Made by a program: the position numbers and the translations under genes. Below the pieces are notes generated by a model, which was not told where the DNA came from, made no database searches, and was given only the letters and a program-made list of their open reading frames with translations. From contig CALLPN010000016.1 in NCBI GenBank assembly GCA_938015435.1, forward strand, positions 62,001 to 126,000: 64,000 nt of DNA. The letters are read 5' to 3'. The stretch comes from an uncultured Saprospiraceae bacterium. Its GTDB lineage: Bacteria; Bacteroidota; Bacteroidia; Chitinophagales; Saprospiraceae. This document shows positions 40,324 through 51,400 of the stretch, in pieces; position 1 is the stretch's first letter; each line of letters begins with the position of its first letter.

Positions 40324-43200
40324 TTATTTAGAAATCATTACTCTAAATACTGCTTTGTCATCGTTGGCCAATATTTCTATTAAGTGCATGCCAGAGGTAA
40401 GTCCAAGTCCTTCTATATTGATTTTCTCAGTATGAGCACCAGCATTGCGCTGACCACTCATAGACTTTACGTCTGCAACTTTACTTCCTAATGTATTATA
40501 GATACTTACCTTGATATCTGAAGCTTGGGCTAAATCAAAATTAAGCACTACATAATCAATTGCAGGATTAGGAAATACTTCAAAAGTATGACCTGATTCT
40601 GTCTCAAAAGTACTTACTGGCTCAGAACTAAATACTGCTGTCAACTCTTCATCCTGAGTTAATCTAATTGTAGATAAAAAATTATTCGGCTCTGCAACTA
40701 AGGTACCGTTAGCAGTCTCCCAGTGACTAAAGTACCATTGGTCTTCATTAAATGCTCTTGCTTTAATGATATTATCCATACCATCAAAGTATTTTCCTGT
40801 CCACGGCATTTCTCTGATATCTAATGTATTGAGATCGATTTCTGCAATTCCTTCTGGCGAAGTATTGAGTGTCAGGTTGTATGATGTAGTAATATCGTCG
40901 AAGCATTCCATTCCTTCACCGATCAATTCACACCTTTGCTCTACGAACTGTCTGAGTTGCACCACATTGCTTTCCCATTCTTCCATAGTCCCTCCCCATC
41001 TTTCGATTTGCCTTGGCATCTCTGGTCTTATCTCTGCTACCATAGCATCGAGAGTAGTCAGCATATTTTCACAGCTATACACTGTATTAATTAGATCAGC
41101 TTGGCGTGAATAGTATAGTTGTCTAAATTCTTCACTTTCTTCTTGAAGTTTTAAAAATATTTTTTCATGCTCACCTATGTTACCACTTACTGAAAGAAAC
41201 TCTGATGTATTGGTTCCATATTCGGTTAAGAAATCATATCTCGCTTGACAACTATTTCCCCAGTTGCTATCACAACATCCTTCATCTTGCTGTATTACAA
41301 AGTTGAATATAGGATCACTGGATTCGTACGGACTAGTAGTACCAATCGTAGAACAACTTTCTGGGACGGTATATGGGAAGCCATCGCCACCGCCGCCTCC
41401 CCAGCCACCAAAGAACTCATCCATAAAATCAGAAATCTCATCGATATCACAAGCTTCTGCATTTGGAGATTCGTTAGGTACCCCAGTATAGTTGATATAG
41501 TATCCATAAGTGGCATCCATATCCCAAATGATATATCCCCACTTTTTATGAGATCCATCAGGATTGAGACCTCTCCACCATCCTGTATTGTAGTTGAGCC
41601 AATCTTTGGCTACTGTATTGAGATTGACCGCCATATAATCTATAAGAGATTGTACTTGATAGTTGTCTTTTACATATTGATAGTTTTCTTCTATACCCAT
41701 ATCGTTATTCTCATCCAGGATAAACTCTCTGAATTGCAACCAATCGTATAAGGCTTGATATCCTCCATACTCAGCTTCAGTCTGTCCCCATGTTGATAAG
41801 AATTGTACTTCTGGCTTTTCATGTCCATAGTACTCTTTGATATAATCATGATCTACTGGACGCTCTCTCAGTCCATAGACACCCCAGTATTCTCCATTGA
41901 GAAATACTACTACTCTTTCTACAGCTCTTACATCTACTTTCATCCCTCCATCTTGAGCGATCTGATGTACAAATTCATCTCTCACGTGCGTACTTCCGAC
42001 ATGCGACCCTCCAAGATCACCATCTTGTCTTGCTGGGTAATTATCATCTCCTGATGCTCGCAATATGATCCTTTGATATTCATCTCTATCCGAATATTCA
42101 AAAAGCTCAGTGTTGATAGCTTTATTATATCCCATCTCATCCCTACTTACCCAATCGATACTTCTATGATCTAACGCCCAACTATCTTGACCATGTCTGT
42201 TCAATGTACCAAAAGAAGATGCTTGTCTTTCTCCTGCTGCATCAAAATATTCCAACGATCCGACTGGATTAAATTGTCTCGTTTGGATCCGATCAGTTCT
42301 ATCGTTTGCCAATAATTTAATTCCGTCAGCGGCAATACTGAATACTGGAAGTGTAATATTTTCACCTATAAAAATCGTAGAGAAATCCATCTTTCCAGGC
42401 AGCAACTGTGCATCCATACTAAATGATCTTGCCTTGATTACCGTATTAGCTGACACTTCGATTGCACCAGTATACTCTGGAGAATCTTCTTTTACATTAG
42501 TAGCATCAGTAGTATATCTCAATACTGAATTAGGCTCATTATTAGTAATAGTTACGGATTGAGTTCCTTCATAGAATCCTCCAATGAGATCAATCGTAGG
42601 TGCAACCGTATATCCAGCAAATACTGAAGATCCATTATTAGATGAATTGAATGACGGTTCTGTCGTGAGCATCCATTCGTCCGCACCATCGGTCACACGA
42701 ATTCTAGAGGTCTCTATTAGCTGTACAGTATTTCTGATTTCACCATTTTGCATAGTTTCTAATATATCACTTTCGATCAGTGTCATCTCGTAAGGAACAG
42801 ATTGCATTACTTCTGCTGATGGATTAGAAAGAATCAGAGTCTCTCCTCCTTTGGTTTGCGATAATTTGAAGTTAGTGTGGTATTCTGCTGGACTATTAGA
42901 TCCACTTTTGAATACTTGGTCTCTACCCGAACAAAGAAATACTAAATGATCATTAGCTCCAATTACAACACCTGCTGGGATTTCCCATTTTTCAGGTTTA
43001 GATTCCTTATCCGAAAGGTGCCATCCAGATAAGTCTACAGATGTAGATCCAGTATTATACAATTCTATCCAATCTTCCGTCTTGTCAAATTGATCGACAT
43101 ACTTAGTTAAGTTAGAGGCCGAATACTCATTAATAACCACTTGTGCTGATACGCTTGATACGAATAGCATGGCGAGTAGTAGTGTAATATTAATCTTCAT
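40324..43200 (-). CDS. Lamin-tail plus CotH-kinase-family secreted protein with T9SS type A sorting domain
   Basis: VVINEYSASN...DWIELYNTGSTSVDLSGWHLSD (lamin tail); GTLNRHGQDSWALDHRSIDW...VFLNGEYWGVYGLRERPVDHDYIKEYYG (CotH); C-terminal FEVFPNPAIDYVVLNF. Confidence 0.9.
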   Translation of the reverse strand: MKINITLLLAMLFVSSVSAQVVINEYSASNLTKYVDQFDKTEDWIELYNTGSTSVDLSGWHLSDKESKPEKWEIPAGVVIGANDHLVFLCSGRDQVFKSGSNSPAEYHTNFKLSQTKGGETLILSNPSAEVMQSVPYEMTLIESDILETMQNGEIRNTVQLIETSRIRVTDGADEWMLTTEPSFNSSNNGSSVFAGYTVAPTIDLIGGFYEGTQSVTITNNEPNSVLRYTTDATNVKEDSPEYTGAIEVSANTVIKARSFSMDAQLLPGKMDFSTIFIGENITLPVFSIAADGIKLLANDRTDRIQTRQFNPVGSLEYFDAAGERQASSFGTLNRHGQDSWALDHRSIDWVSRDEMGYNKAINTELFEYSDRDEYQRIILRASGDDNYPARQDGDLGGSHVGSTHVRDEFVHQIAQDGGMKVDVRAVERVVVFLNGEYWGVYGLRERPVDHDYIKEYYGHEKPEVQFLSTWGQTEAEYGGYQALYDWLQFREFILDENNDMGIEENYQYVKDNYQVQSLIDYMAVNLNTVAKDWLNYNTGWWRGLNPDGSHKKWGYIIWDMDATYGYYINYTGVPNESPNAEACDIDEISDFMDEFFGGWGGGGGDGFPYTVPESCSTIGTTSPYESSDPIFNFVIQQDEGCCDSNWGNSCQARYDFLTEYGTNTSEFLSVSGNIGEHEKIFLKLQEESEEFRQLYYSRQADLINTVYSCENMLTTLDAMVAEIRPEMPRQIERWGGTMEEWESNVVQLRQFVEQRCELIGEGMECFDDITTSYNLTLNTSPEGIAEIDLNTLDIREMPWTGKYFDGMDNIIKARAFNEDQWYFSHWETANGTLVAEPNNFLSTIRLTQDEELTAVFSSEPVSTFETESGHTFEVFPNPAIDYVVLNFDLAQASDIKVSIYNTLGSKVADVKSMSGQRNAGAHTEKINIEGLGLTSGMHLIEILANDDKAVFRVMISK

Positions 43201-43466
43201 AGTAATTATGGTTTGTTCTTATATTATCTGTACAGATTGGAATCTAAATATAACTACACGGATGCACTATTGCAGACCCAAACAGAATATATATTCGCAA
43301 GAACATTCAATAAGACATTTTCAATAAAAACATGAAGGTGCTTGCAACGAAATCGAAAAAACCTAATTCTACTCCTCTATCGGTGATAAATTTACTATTA
43401 TTAAGTATCGTTTTTTTTAAAATATTAAGCTGAACTCTTAATACCTAACTCTCAAACCACTGGATT

Positions 43467-44093
43467 ATGAAATATCTATCCATCTTAATCGTACTAGTAT
43501 ACATATTGTCATCTTGTTCTACCTCAAAGAACTCATTAATAAATCAAGAAAGTAGTCTTGAAGAGCTATATCAAATGATGATCGGAAGTTACAATAGTTC
43601 GGACCAAGCAAAACTAGATTCTACCTACTATGATATCACCTTACATATGTACCCTATCTGGATTAATGATATGTCTGCAAAATGGCTTTATGTAGAGCAA
43701 ACCGTAACTGCTAATCCTTTAAAACCATATCGTCAGAGAGTATACAAACTCAAGACGAATACGGATGGAAGCATATCTAGCTACGTCTATACGCTTGATA
43801 ATCCTGAGGAATATATTGGAGCTTGGAAGATGCCGCAGCAATTTGACGTTAAAGAAAAAAGCATACTTACCATCAGGGAAGGGTGTGAAGTGGTCATGAG
43901 AAAAATGGGAAATGGGTACAAAGGATCTACTGGCAACAAAACCTGTGGAAGTACAATGAGAGGTGCGACATACGCTTCCAGTATTGTTACTCTCAATAGT
44001 AAGATGGTGAGTAGCTGGGATCAAGGCTTTAATGCCGATAATAAGCAAGTATGGGGTGCGATCGAAGGGCCTTATATCTTTAAAAAGTATTAG
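43467..44093 (+). CDS. CpcT/CpeT-like (chromophore lyase family) lipoprotein
   Basis: Lipobox LSSCSTS; LYQMMIGSYNSSDQA..., WLYVEQTVTANPLKPYRQRVYKL, GNGYKGSTGNKTCGSTMRGATYASSIVTL. Confidence 0.8.
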   Translation: MKYLSILIVLVYILSSCSTSKNSLINQESSLEELYQMMIGSYNSSDQAKLDSTYYDITLHMYPIWINDMSAKWLYVEQTVTANPLKPYRQRVYKLKTNTDGSISSYVYTLDNPEEYIGAWKMPQQFDVKEKSILTIREGCEVVMRKMGNGYKGSTGNKTCGSTMRGATYASSIVTLNSKMVSSWDQGFNADNKQVWGAIEGPYIFKKY

Positions 44094-44127
44094 ACCTATA
44101 GTCGCATTTATACCTTGACACCATTAC

Positions 44128-45090
44128 ATGAACCAATCCAAATACAAACATCTTATTGAAAAAAAAGCAACGGAACTAGGATTCTCAGGAATCTCCTTTG
44201 CTAAGGCCGAACATATGGATGCCGAAGCTCAAAGACTAGAAGAGTGGCTCGCTGGTGGCCATCATGGCACAATGGGATATATGGAGAACCACTTCGATCT
44301 AAGGACTGATCCTACTAAGCTAGTACCAGGCGCTAAGACAGTAATTAGCCTAATGTACAACTACTACACTGAGGATACTCAACATGACCCTGAAGCACCT
44401 AAGCTGGCCATGTATGCCTATGGTCGAGACTATCATAAAGTGGTAAGAAAGAGCCTTAAACATCTTATGCAATATGTTAGAGAAGAAGTGGGTGATATCA
44501 ATGGAAGAGCATTTGTTGATAGCGCTCCTATCCTCGAGCGAGATTGGGCACGTAGATCAGGCTTAGGCTGGGTTGGTAAACATTCATTATTACTCAATCC
44601 TAAGAAAGGATCTTACTTCTTCCTAGCGGAAATAATATGTGACTTGGAAATAGAACCAGATTCGCCAATCAAAGACCACTGTGGTACTTGCACAAGGTGT
44701 ATCGATGCTTGCCCAACAGATGCAATCAGCGAAGAAGGTTATGTCATGGATGGGAGTAAATGCATCTCCTATCTCACTATCGAACGAAAAGATGGTATCC
44801 CTACTGAATATAAAGACTTGATGGGCGACTATATGTTTGGTTGTGATATCTGCCAGCAGGTCTGCCCATGGAATAGATTTGCCAAACAACATACTCAACC
44901 AGACTTCCTACCCAAAGATGGTATGTTAGATATGAGTCGTAAAGATTGGATGGAAATCACCGAAGATGTCTTTGATCGTATTTTTTTCGGATCTCCTGTA
45001 AAGCGTACTGGATATGAAGGTCTTAAGAGGAATCTTAAATTTCTTGATACTTGTGATGAGTCAAGGGCTAGCGAAAAAATGAATGAATGA
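44128..45090 (+). CDS. queG: Epoxyqueuosine reductase
   Basis: CGTCTRCIDACPTDAI and CDICQQVCPWNRFA 4Fe-4S motifs; GRDYHKVVRKSLKHL. Confidence 0.95.
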   Translation: MNQSKYKHLIEKKATELGFSGISFAKAEHMDAEAQRLEEWLAGGHHGTMGYMENHFDLRTDPTKLVPGAKTVISLMYNYYTEDTQHDPEAPKLAMYAYGRDYHKVVRKSLKHLMQYVREEVGDINGRAFVDSAPILERDWARRSGLGWVGKHSLLLNPKKGSYFFLAEIICDLEIEPDSPIKDHCGTCTRCIDACPTDAISEEGYVMDGSKCISYLTIERKDGIPTEYKDLMGDYMFGCDICQQVCPWNRFAKQHTQPDFLPKDGMLDMSRKDWMEITEDVFDRIFFGSPVKRTGYEGLKRNLKFLDTCDESRASEKMNE

Positions 45091-45187
45091 AGATGTGAAT
45101 TTGAATGAATGAAGAAAGAAATGAATGGCTATTGGAGCATGACCCAAGCGCATCAATTCTTAGATGAATGACTCAAACGTAATTATA

Positions 45188-45615
45188 GAAGTCCATGTGT
45201 TTTTAAGTAAAAAAATAGGTGTTTTCATTAATATTCGTATTCTAAAATTCAATACCTACATCAGCTTTACCGACTATTACGAACAGCTGATCTACGAAAG
45301 CCACACTCTTTCTCCGACGACGCGCATTTTCATCTAAATTATTTCGCTTTTAGATCAAAGCCTTATAAAATCTGTTCGGAGTCCGTGTGTTTTCGAAACA
45401 GAAATAGGAATTTTCGCTAATGTTCGTAATCTAAAATTTAGTGCCTACATCGGCTTTATAAGACCATTACGAATATCTTGTCTGCGAAAGCCAGATTCTC
45501 GCGACGACTACGTGTGTTTCGGAGTCCATGTGTTTTTTCTACGAAAAAATCACATTCCCACTCCGACTACGCGCGTTTTCATCTAAATGCTTTCGCTTTT
45601 AGATGAAAGCCGCGC
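45188..45615. repeat. R2 repeat array (three imperfect copies starting near 45188, 45378 and 45521)
   Basis: G(G/A)AGTCC(A/G)TGTGTTTT starts; CGGAGTccATGTG...CACATtcccACTCCG hairpin (45520-45565); CATCTAAAtgctttcgctTTTAGATG hairpin (45580-45605). Confidence 0.7.
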
Positions 45616-45688
45616 TTGCTTGACAACTAGTACAAAAGCAGTTATCTTGCGGCTCCTTACAAACAAAGAACAAAAAACAACAACAGCC

Positions 45689-46549
45689 ATGATGGAAGGC
45701 ATAGACCCACAGTTATTAGAAGACTTTATATTAGACGGATTACACGAAGATATACAAGATGGAGATCATACATCACTAGCATGTATTCCTGAAGATAGCA
45801 TGAGTAAAGCGAGACTTCTTGTAAAAGATTCTGGTGTATTAGCAGGAGTTGACCTGGCGCAGATGATATTTAAACATCTCGATCCTGAAGCTACATTCGA
45901 AGTTATGATAGAGGATGGTAGTGATGTAAAATTTGGAGATGAAGCCTTCTACGTCACTTGCAAAAGCAGAGCACTTCTAATGGGAGAGCGTCTTGCACTC
46001 AATGCAATGCAGCGTATGAGTGGCATAGCTACTATGAGCAGTAGATTTATGATGGAAGTAGAAGGTACTGATGTAACTATACTTGATACACGTAAGACTA
46101 CTCCGTTACTTAGATTCTTAGAGAAATGGGCAGTACGTATCGGAGGCTGTACTAATTACAGAGACGGTCTATATGACTGGATAATGATCAAAGACAATCA
46201 TATAGATGCTGCTGGAAGTATAACAAACGCAATCACTCGAGTACACAAGTATCTTAGAGACACACAGAAAGGACTTAACATCACAGTAGAAGTACGTAAT
46301 CTAGTAGAATTACATGAAGTACTCGCTATAGGTGGTATAACGCGTATCATGCTGGATAACTTCGAACTACCTATACTAGCCGAAGCTGTACAAACTATCG
46401 GTGACAAATTTGAAGCTGAAGCGTCTGGAGGGGTAAATCTCCATACAGTCAGAAAAATTGCTAAGACGGGCGTCGGGTTTATATCTGTAGGAGCACTTAC
46501 TCACTCTGCAGGTAGTTTAGATCTTAGTCTTAAAGTGATGAAGGATTAA
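45689..46549 (+). CDS. nadC: Nicotinate-nucleotide pyrophosphorylase (carboxylating)
   Basis: ILDTRKTTPLLRFLEKWAVRIGGCTNYRDGLYDWIMIKDNH; EASGGVNLHTVRKIAKTGVGFISVGALTHS. Start revised to MMEGIDP because the track's upstream start lies inside the R2 repeat. Confidence 0.95.
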   Translation: MMEGIDPQLLEDFILDGLHEDIQDGDHTSLACIPEDSMSKARLLVKDSGVLAGVDLAQMIFKHLDPEATFEVMIEDGSDVKFGDEAFYVTCKSRALLMGERLALNAMQRMSGIATMSSRFMMEVEGTDVTILDTRKTTPLLRFLEKWAVRIGGCTNYRDGLYDWIMIKDNHIDAAGSITNAITRVHKYLRDTQKGLNITVEVRNLVELHEVLAIGGITRIMLDNFELPILAEAVQTIGDKFEAEASGGVNLHTVRKIAKTGVGFISVGALTHSAGSLDLSLKVMKD

Positions 46550-46598
46550 GTGTTATAATAAGACTTTAACGTTATTTTGAAATAATACACTCAAGCTA

Positions 46599-46628
46599 TT
46601 GCATTATAATACGAATTGTATAAATTTG
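46599..46628 (+). promoter_or_regulatory. Bacteroidota sigma(A)-type promoter of the tRNA gene
   Basis: TTG (46599-46601) - N19 - TAAATTTG (46621-46628), 20 nt upstream of the tRNA. Confidence 0.75.
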
Positions 46629-46647
46629 CAATCGCTTAAAAAAGCAT

Positions 46648-46721
46648 GGGCCTATAGCTCAGTTGGTTAGAGCATCTGACTCATAATCAGAGGGTCTGGG
46701 GTTCGAGTCCCTGTGGGCCCA
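46648..46721 (+). tRNA. tRNA with CAT anticodon (elongator Met most likely; Ile2-CAU not excluded)
   Basis: GGGCCTA acceptor, anticodon arm TCTGA-CTCATAA-TCAGA, GGTTCGAGTCC T arm, ...TGGGCCCA end. Confidence 0.93.
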
Positions 46722-46726
46722 CCCAC

Positions 46727-46765
46727 AAGCGCTTAACGCACCGTCGTTAGGCGCTTTTTTATTTT
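46727..46765 (+). terminator. Intrinsic terminator of the tRNA gene
   Basis: AAGCGCTTAACG ... CGTTAGGCGCTT then TTTT. Confidence 0.85.
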
Positions 46766-46845
46766 TGGTTGTCGTTTTTTAATAGTAGAAACATACCAAC
46801 CCAAGGTTACCTATCTAAAAATAATGGTTATAACCTACGCCTACT

Positions 46846-47328
46846 CTATTCATCATCCTCTCGCTCTAAATCCATAGGCACGTTTCTACTGAATGCCGTT
46901 TCAAACGAAATAGTTGTATTGGTTCCCTCTATCTCATCTATAGTATGTATCTGCTCGTAGATAGTGTCTCTAAGATGTCGATTGTTACGAGCGTAGATTT
47001 TCACCATGAGGGCATATCGACCAGAGATGTTTACACATTCTACGATTTCCTTAATCTTAGCAAGCTTATTCTCGACCTCACTTCTCATCTTAGAATCCGT
47101 TAGCATTATCTGGGTATACGCAGAGGTCTTGAATCCAAGCTTCCAAGGGTTCACTAAGTATTGAGCTTTGTTAATGATGCCTGACTTGGTGAGCTTTTTG
47201 ATGCGTTGATGGACCAAAGTATTTGAGATTTTCAGTTTTTTGGCCAATTGTATATATGGGATTCTAGCGTCAACTGTCAATTCATTTAGAATTCTCAGGT
47301 CCATAGGGTCAAGTTGATTATTTTTCAT
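46846..47328 (-). CDS. Lrp/AsnC family transcriptional regulator
   Basis: LDPMDLRILNELTVDARIPYIQLAKKLKISNTLVHQRIKKLTKSGII. Confidence 0.92.
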   Translation of the reverse strand: MKNNQLDPMDLRILNELTVDARIPYIQLAKKLKISNTLVHQRIKKLTKSGIINKAQYLVNPWKLGFKTSAYTQIMLTDSKMRSEVENKLAKIKEIVECVNISGRYALMVKIYARNNRHLRDTIYEQIHTIDEIEGTNTTISFETAFSRNVPMDLEREDDE

Positions 47329-47499
47329 TTATAACTACGATTGAATTATAGAATTGACTTAGTAATTATCAAATTTAATTAATAATGACTTAGCAAGGTA
47401 TTTTTTGTGGCAAAATGAACATTTTTGATTCAATTTTGCGTCATAATAGAAAATCGCAAGAAGCGCATATTAACAATAAATCATAAAACACTTTTTATT

Positions 47500-48066
47500 A
47501 TGACTATAAAGGCAATACTCTCGGTTACACTTATTTTATTCTCCGTAATTGACATCATAGGTAGCTTACCTATAATAATCAACATGAAAAAGGAAGGTAT
47601 AAAGATACAGTCCGGTCTAGCAACTATGGCTGCTGCAATTATCATGGTCGCTTTCTTATTTTTCGGAGCAGGTATTTTAAGTTTATTTCATATTGAAGTT
47701 TCTTCATTTGCATTGGCAGGAGCCCTTGTTATATTTTTCATTGGGCTTGAAATGATCCTAGGGATTCGATTTTTTAGAGACAGTCACGATGAAGGCGGAT
47801 CAGGAAGTATTGTACCTATCGCTTTCCCTCTATTGGCAGGCGCGGGTACTTTGACTACGATTATTTCTTTAAAGTCTGAGTATGACAACTTCAGCATCTT
47901 GGCTGGTATTTTGATCAATCTGATCATTGTATTTATAATCTTAAAGTCTTCCGGCTGGTTATCGACCAAAATGTCTGATCAAGTAATTTCTACTTTGAGA
48001 AAAGTATTTGGTATCTTATTGATAGCAATTGCGATACAAATGTTTAAGCAAAACATCATGCTTTAA
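47500..48066 (+). CDS. MarC family integral membrane protein
   Basis: MTIKAILSVTLILFSVIDIIGSLPIIINM...; IVPIAFPLLAGAGTLTTII. Confidence 0.9.
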   Translation: MTIKAILSVTLILFSVIDIIGSLPIIINMKKEGIKIQSGLATMAAAIIMVAFLFFGAGILSLFHIEVSSFALAGALVIFFIGLEMILGIRFFRDSHDEGGSGSIVPIAFPLLAGAGTLTTIISLKSEYDNFSILAGILINLIIVFIILKSSGWLSTKMSDQVISTLRKVFGILLIAIAIQMFKQNIML

Positions 48067-48102
48067 AAAATTACATTAACAAATAATGATAGCGCTCACA
48101 TG

Positions 48103-48131
48103 AAGAGGTTTCGAAAGGAACCTCTTTTTTT
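48103..48131 (+). terminator. Terminator of the marC-like gene
   Basis: AAGAGGTT tcgaaagg AACCTCTT then T run. Confidence 0.8.
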
Positions 48132-48410
48132 ATGGGATCACATCTCATTGTTGGAGAGCAAACTATATTTAAGCATGATATCCAACCCAAAAAAGAAGCA
48201 ACTTGCGGTAGTGACGCTTGCCAGGCTTTACTGCATATTCCTAAAATTGAAAATCTAATTCTACGGAGGCAAACTCACTTCAATGATTGAGTTTCAAGTT
48301 AACATTATTGTTACCTCAAGCTAAAAATGAATATACTCCCCAACTTTAGGACTTGACCCAAGATGAAGGCCCAATTAGTGTGTATTGGCTAGAAATACCA
48401 CAAAAAAAAT

Positions 48411-48433
48411 GAGGCTGCTTAAAAAGCAGCCTC
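48411..48433 (-). terminator. Terminator of the giant 48484-58059 gene
   Basis: GAGGCTGCTT aaa AAGCAGCCTC; T run on the minus strand. Confidence 0.85.
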
Positions 48434-48483
48434 ATAAAAACTCGCTAACCTAAAAGGTTAACTGTTTAAAATAATATCTCTGA

Positions 48484-51400
48484 TTAGTCTAAGACAATCA
48501 TCTTCTTAGTCTCACTGAAGTTTCCTGACTCTAATGTATAGTAAAGTACTCCTACTATGTTTAAGTCGCTCTTAGCAAGGCTAATTGTATTCATTCCTGC
48601 TTCGTACTCGCCGTTTACAGTTCTGATTAATTTCCCTGCTACATCTCTTACCGTTAATGTTGCTTTTCCAGCTTTCGCTAGATTGAAAGTAATAGAAGTC
48701 AATTGCTTGAATGGGTTAGGTTCGTTCTGCATCAATTGGTTAGCTAATACTACTCCATTTCCACCTCTGATTCCTAACTCAACATTAAGTATTTCTAAGC
48801 TTGATCCAACGTATACTTCTGGAGTAATTACTCTGTCTGTTACATTGATCATTTCACTGATGTTACCATCTCTAGTAGCCGTTGCTGTGATCAAGAATAA
48901 ATCATCACTGGTAGATACTGCAGTGTTAGAGTTCCATGACATTGTGATCACATTGTCACTGATTACTCCTACGTTGCTCGCTCCTACTGCGATTGACTTT
49001 CCTTGTACATCTTTAAATGTAAGTCCGTTGAACTCGATTGTCATCTGTAGTCCAGATACCGCTTTAAAGTCTTCACTGCTCACAGCTATCTCTACCTGCT
49101 CACCTGCTTCTACTGCTCTATCTGATACTTCTAATAACATTGTCGCTCCACTTCTTACTTCTGTCGTTGCTCCTGATACATTTAGAGTAGCTGTTGCATT
49201 TACATCTCCTATTTTCACTGCTACAAAGTTCTCATCTTCATTGTCTGTAGATAGATTAGAGATTGCTCTAGTCTCGTCTAAAGGCCAAGGTGAAGTTATA
49301 TCTGCAAATACTTGCCCTGCATCTATAAATCTCCATGAAGTATTACTAGTGAACTCTTCTTGTACTCCTAAGATTAGTTTTCTTAGCTCTACTACATCTA
49401 TACTACTTACGTTACTATCTCCATTAATATCTGCAGCAATCACTTTGTAAGGACTATCTAATTCTGCAAATGCTAGGATATGTCTCTGGATCAATACTAA
49501 ATCTAACGTGCTTACTCCATTAGTATGATTATCATTCTTGCTTACTGCAATCTCATAATCGATACCATTTGGATTAGAATCGAAAGCAAACTCTCCAGAT
49601 GTATTTGTCATTTGACTTCTTGGATATTCTGGAAGTGCAGCTTCAACTATTACATCTGCTAATTCAACTCCAGTACCAAGTTCTGTTGCTGTAATTCCTG
49701 CGATTCTTGATCCTGCTCCTCCTGTATCATCATTATCTATTACTGATAATGTTACTGTACAGAAATCAACATTTCCTTTCTCATCCCAAACATAGATGTT
49801 TACAGGAGTTACTCCAGCTGTACCAAATGACATCGCACTAGATCTTAGATCTGCATCATAGCTACTGTCATCTTCTGGTGCAGTACTGCTAAATGTAAAT
49901 CTTAAGTTCTCCTGCTCTGTACAGTTGTCAAATGCTCCAAGATCGAAATCTATCGCCCATAACTCTACTGGCTGTGAATCTTCCATCAATGCTGTACTTA
50001 ATGAAACACAGTATGGCGTTGGTGCTTTCTTGTCTACTACCATAAATGTAGTTGTACATGACGCTACGTTTCCACATCCGTCTGTTACTTTCCACGTTAC
50101 TATGTGATTGTTCATACTTGATCCGATTGCTTCTGTTACTGTAACTGATGCATCTTCTCCACTCATCGTTGGAGCTAAGTATCTATCTGGAATTCCGTTG
50201 CCGTTTGTATCATTGTTGATATTAGAATCGTTAGTCGGTAAGAATGAGCTATACTCATAATCTACTTCTCCATCTCCCCATGTATCAACAAATACTTGCC
50301 ACTTCAACCAGTCACTTGCACAGTCTCCTGCGTCAGATGCACTGTTAGTAAGTACTGTACTTAATCTCTCACAGATATCTCCGTTTCCGTTCGCATCATT
50401 GTTATCGTTTACAGCAAACATTAGTGGCGCACAGTTGTCTATAACTGGTGCATCTCTGTCAGTAATCTTGATAGTCTGTGATCCGAAATACAATCCATCT
50501 GTTCCGTTTGTTTCGTCATATACACACCAGTCGATTACTGTAAATCTTCTTAAAATCTTGAAACAGGCATCACTTGGTGCTCCTGTAGACTGATCTACTT
50601 CAAAGAAGAATGTATCTACCTCTTCAGTATAACCGATGAAGTCACATGCGCCTGCTGTCCATGTCGGTGAATCATATGTGATATCATCAGTACATGTGAT
50701 CTGACCTGTTGGTGATGTAGGTAAGTTCCTTGGGAATCTGATTCCTGCTGGATCAAATGCTGGGTAAGGATTCTCAATGTCTATACGTTGGTTACGTGTA
50801 ATGGCCGGGCTTGAACCTTCTACCGTATATGTTGCGATTACAAATCCTATTCCACATGCATTTAATTGTGGTGTAAACGATACGCTTACTGACTCACTTC
50901 CACATAATGCTAAGGTCACTGGATTTCCTATCAAGTTGGTATCTGTATAGTCCATATCACAGGCCAATGTTACATCTGGTGGTGCTACTAAACTTGCTAT
51001 TGCTTTTCCTTCTACTCGCACAGTTACCCATGTTTCGTTGAAGTTATCGTATTCGCCAGCATCTTGTACTCCATCTCCATTTGTATCTACCCAATCTCCA
51101 AAGATTCCGTTCATGTTACCATCATCGAATACTCTCATTCTTACTGGTACTAATCCAAATTCGATTCCTGTTACTGGATCTACATCTGTGATATCTGCAC
51201 AACAGAACTTTACATACTCACCATTATCTGGATCGTAGTCTGGTCTAGTTGGATTTGAACTTCCTGCATCTGGGAAGTCACTGTTAGTCGCATAAGTACT
51301 GTTTCCTGTGTAATCACATGCTACTGAATTTTCTTCTCTTCTGATTTCAATCTTCACATCGCTACAGCCATCATATGATCCATCATCTACTGATGTGTTA

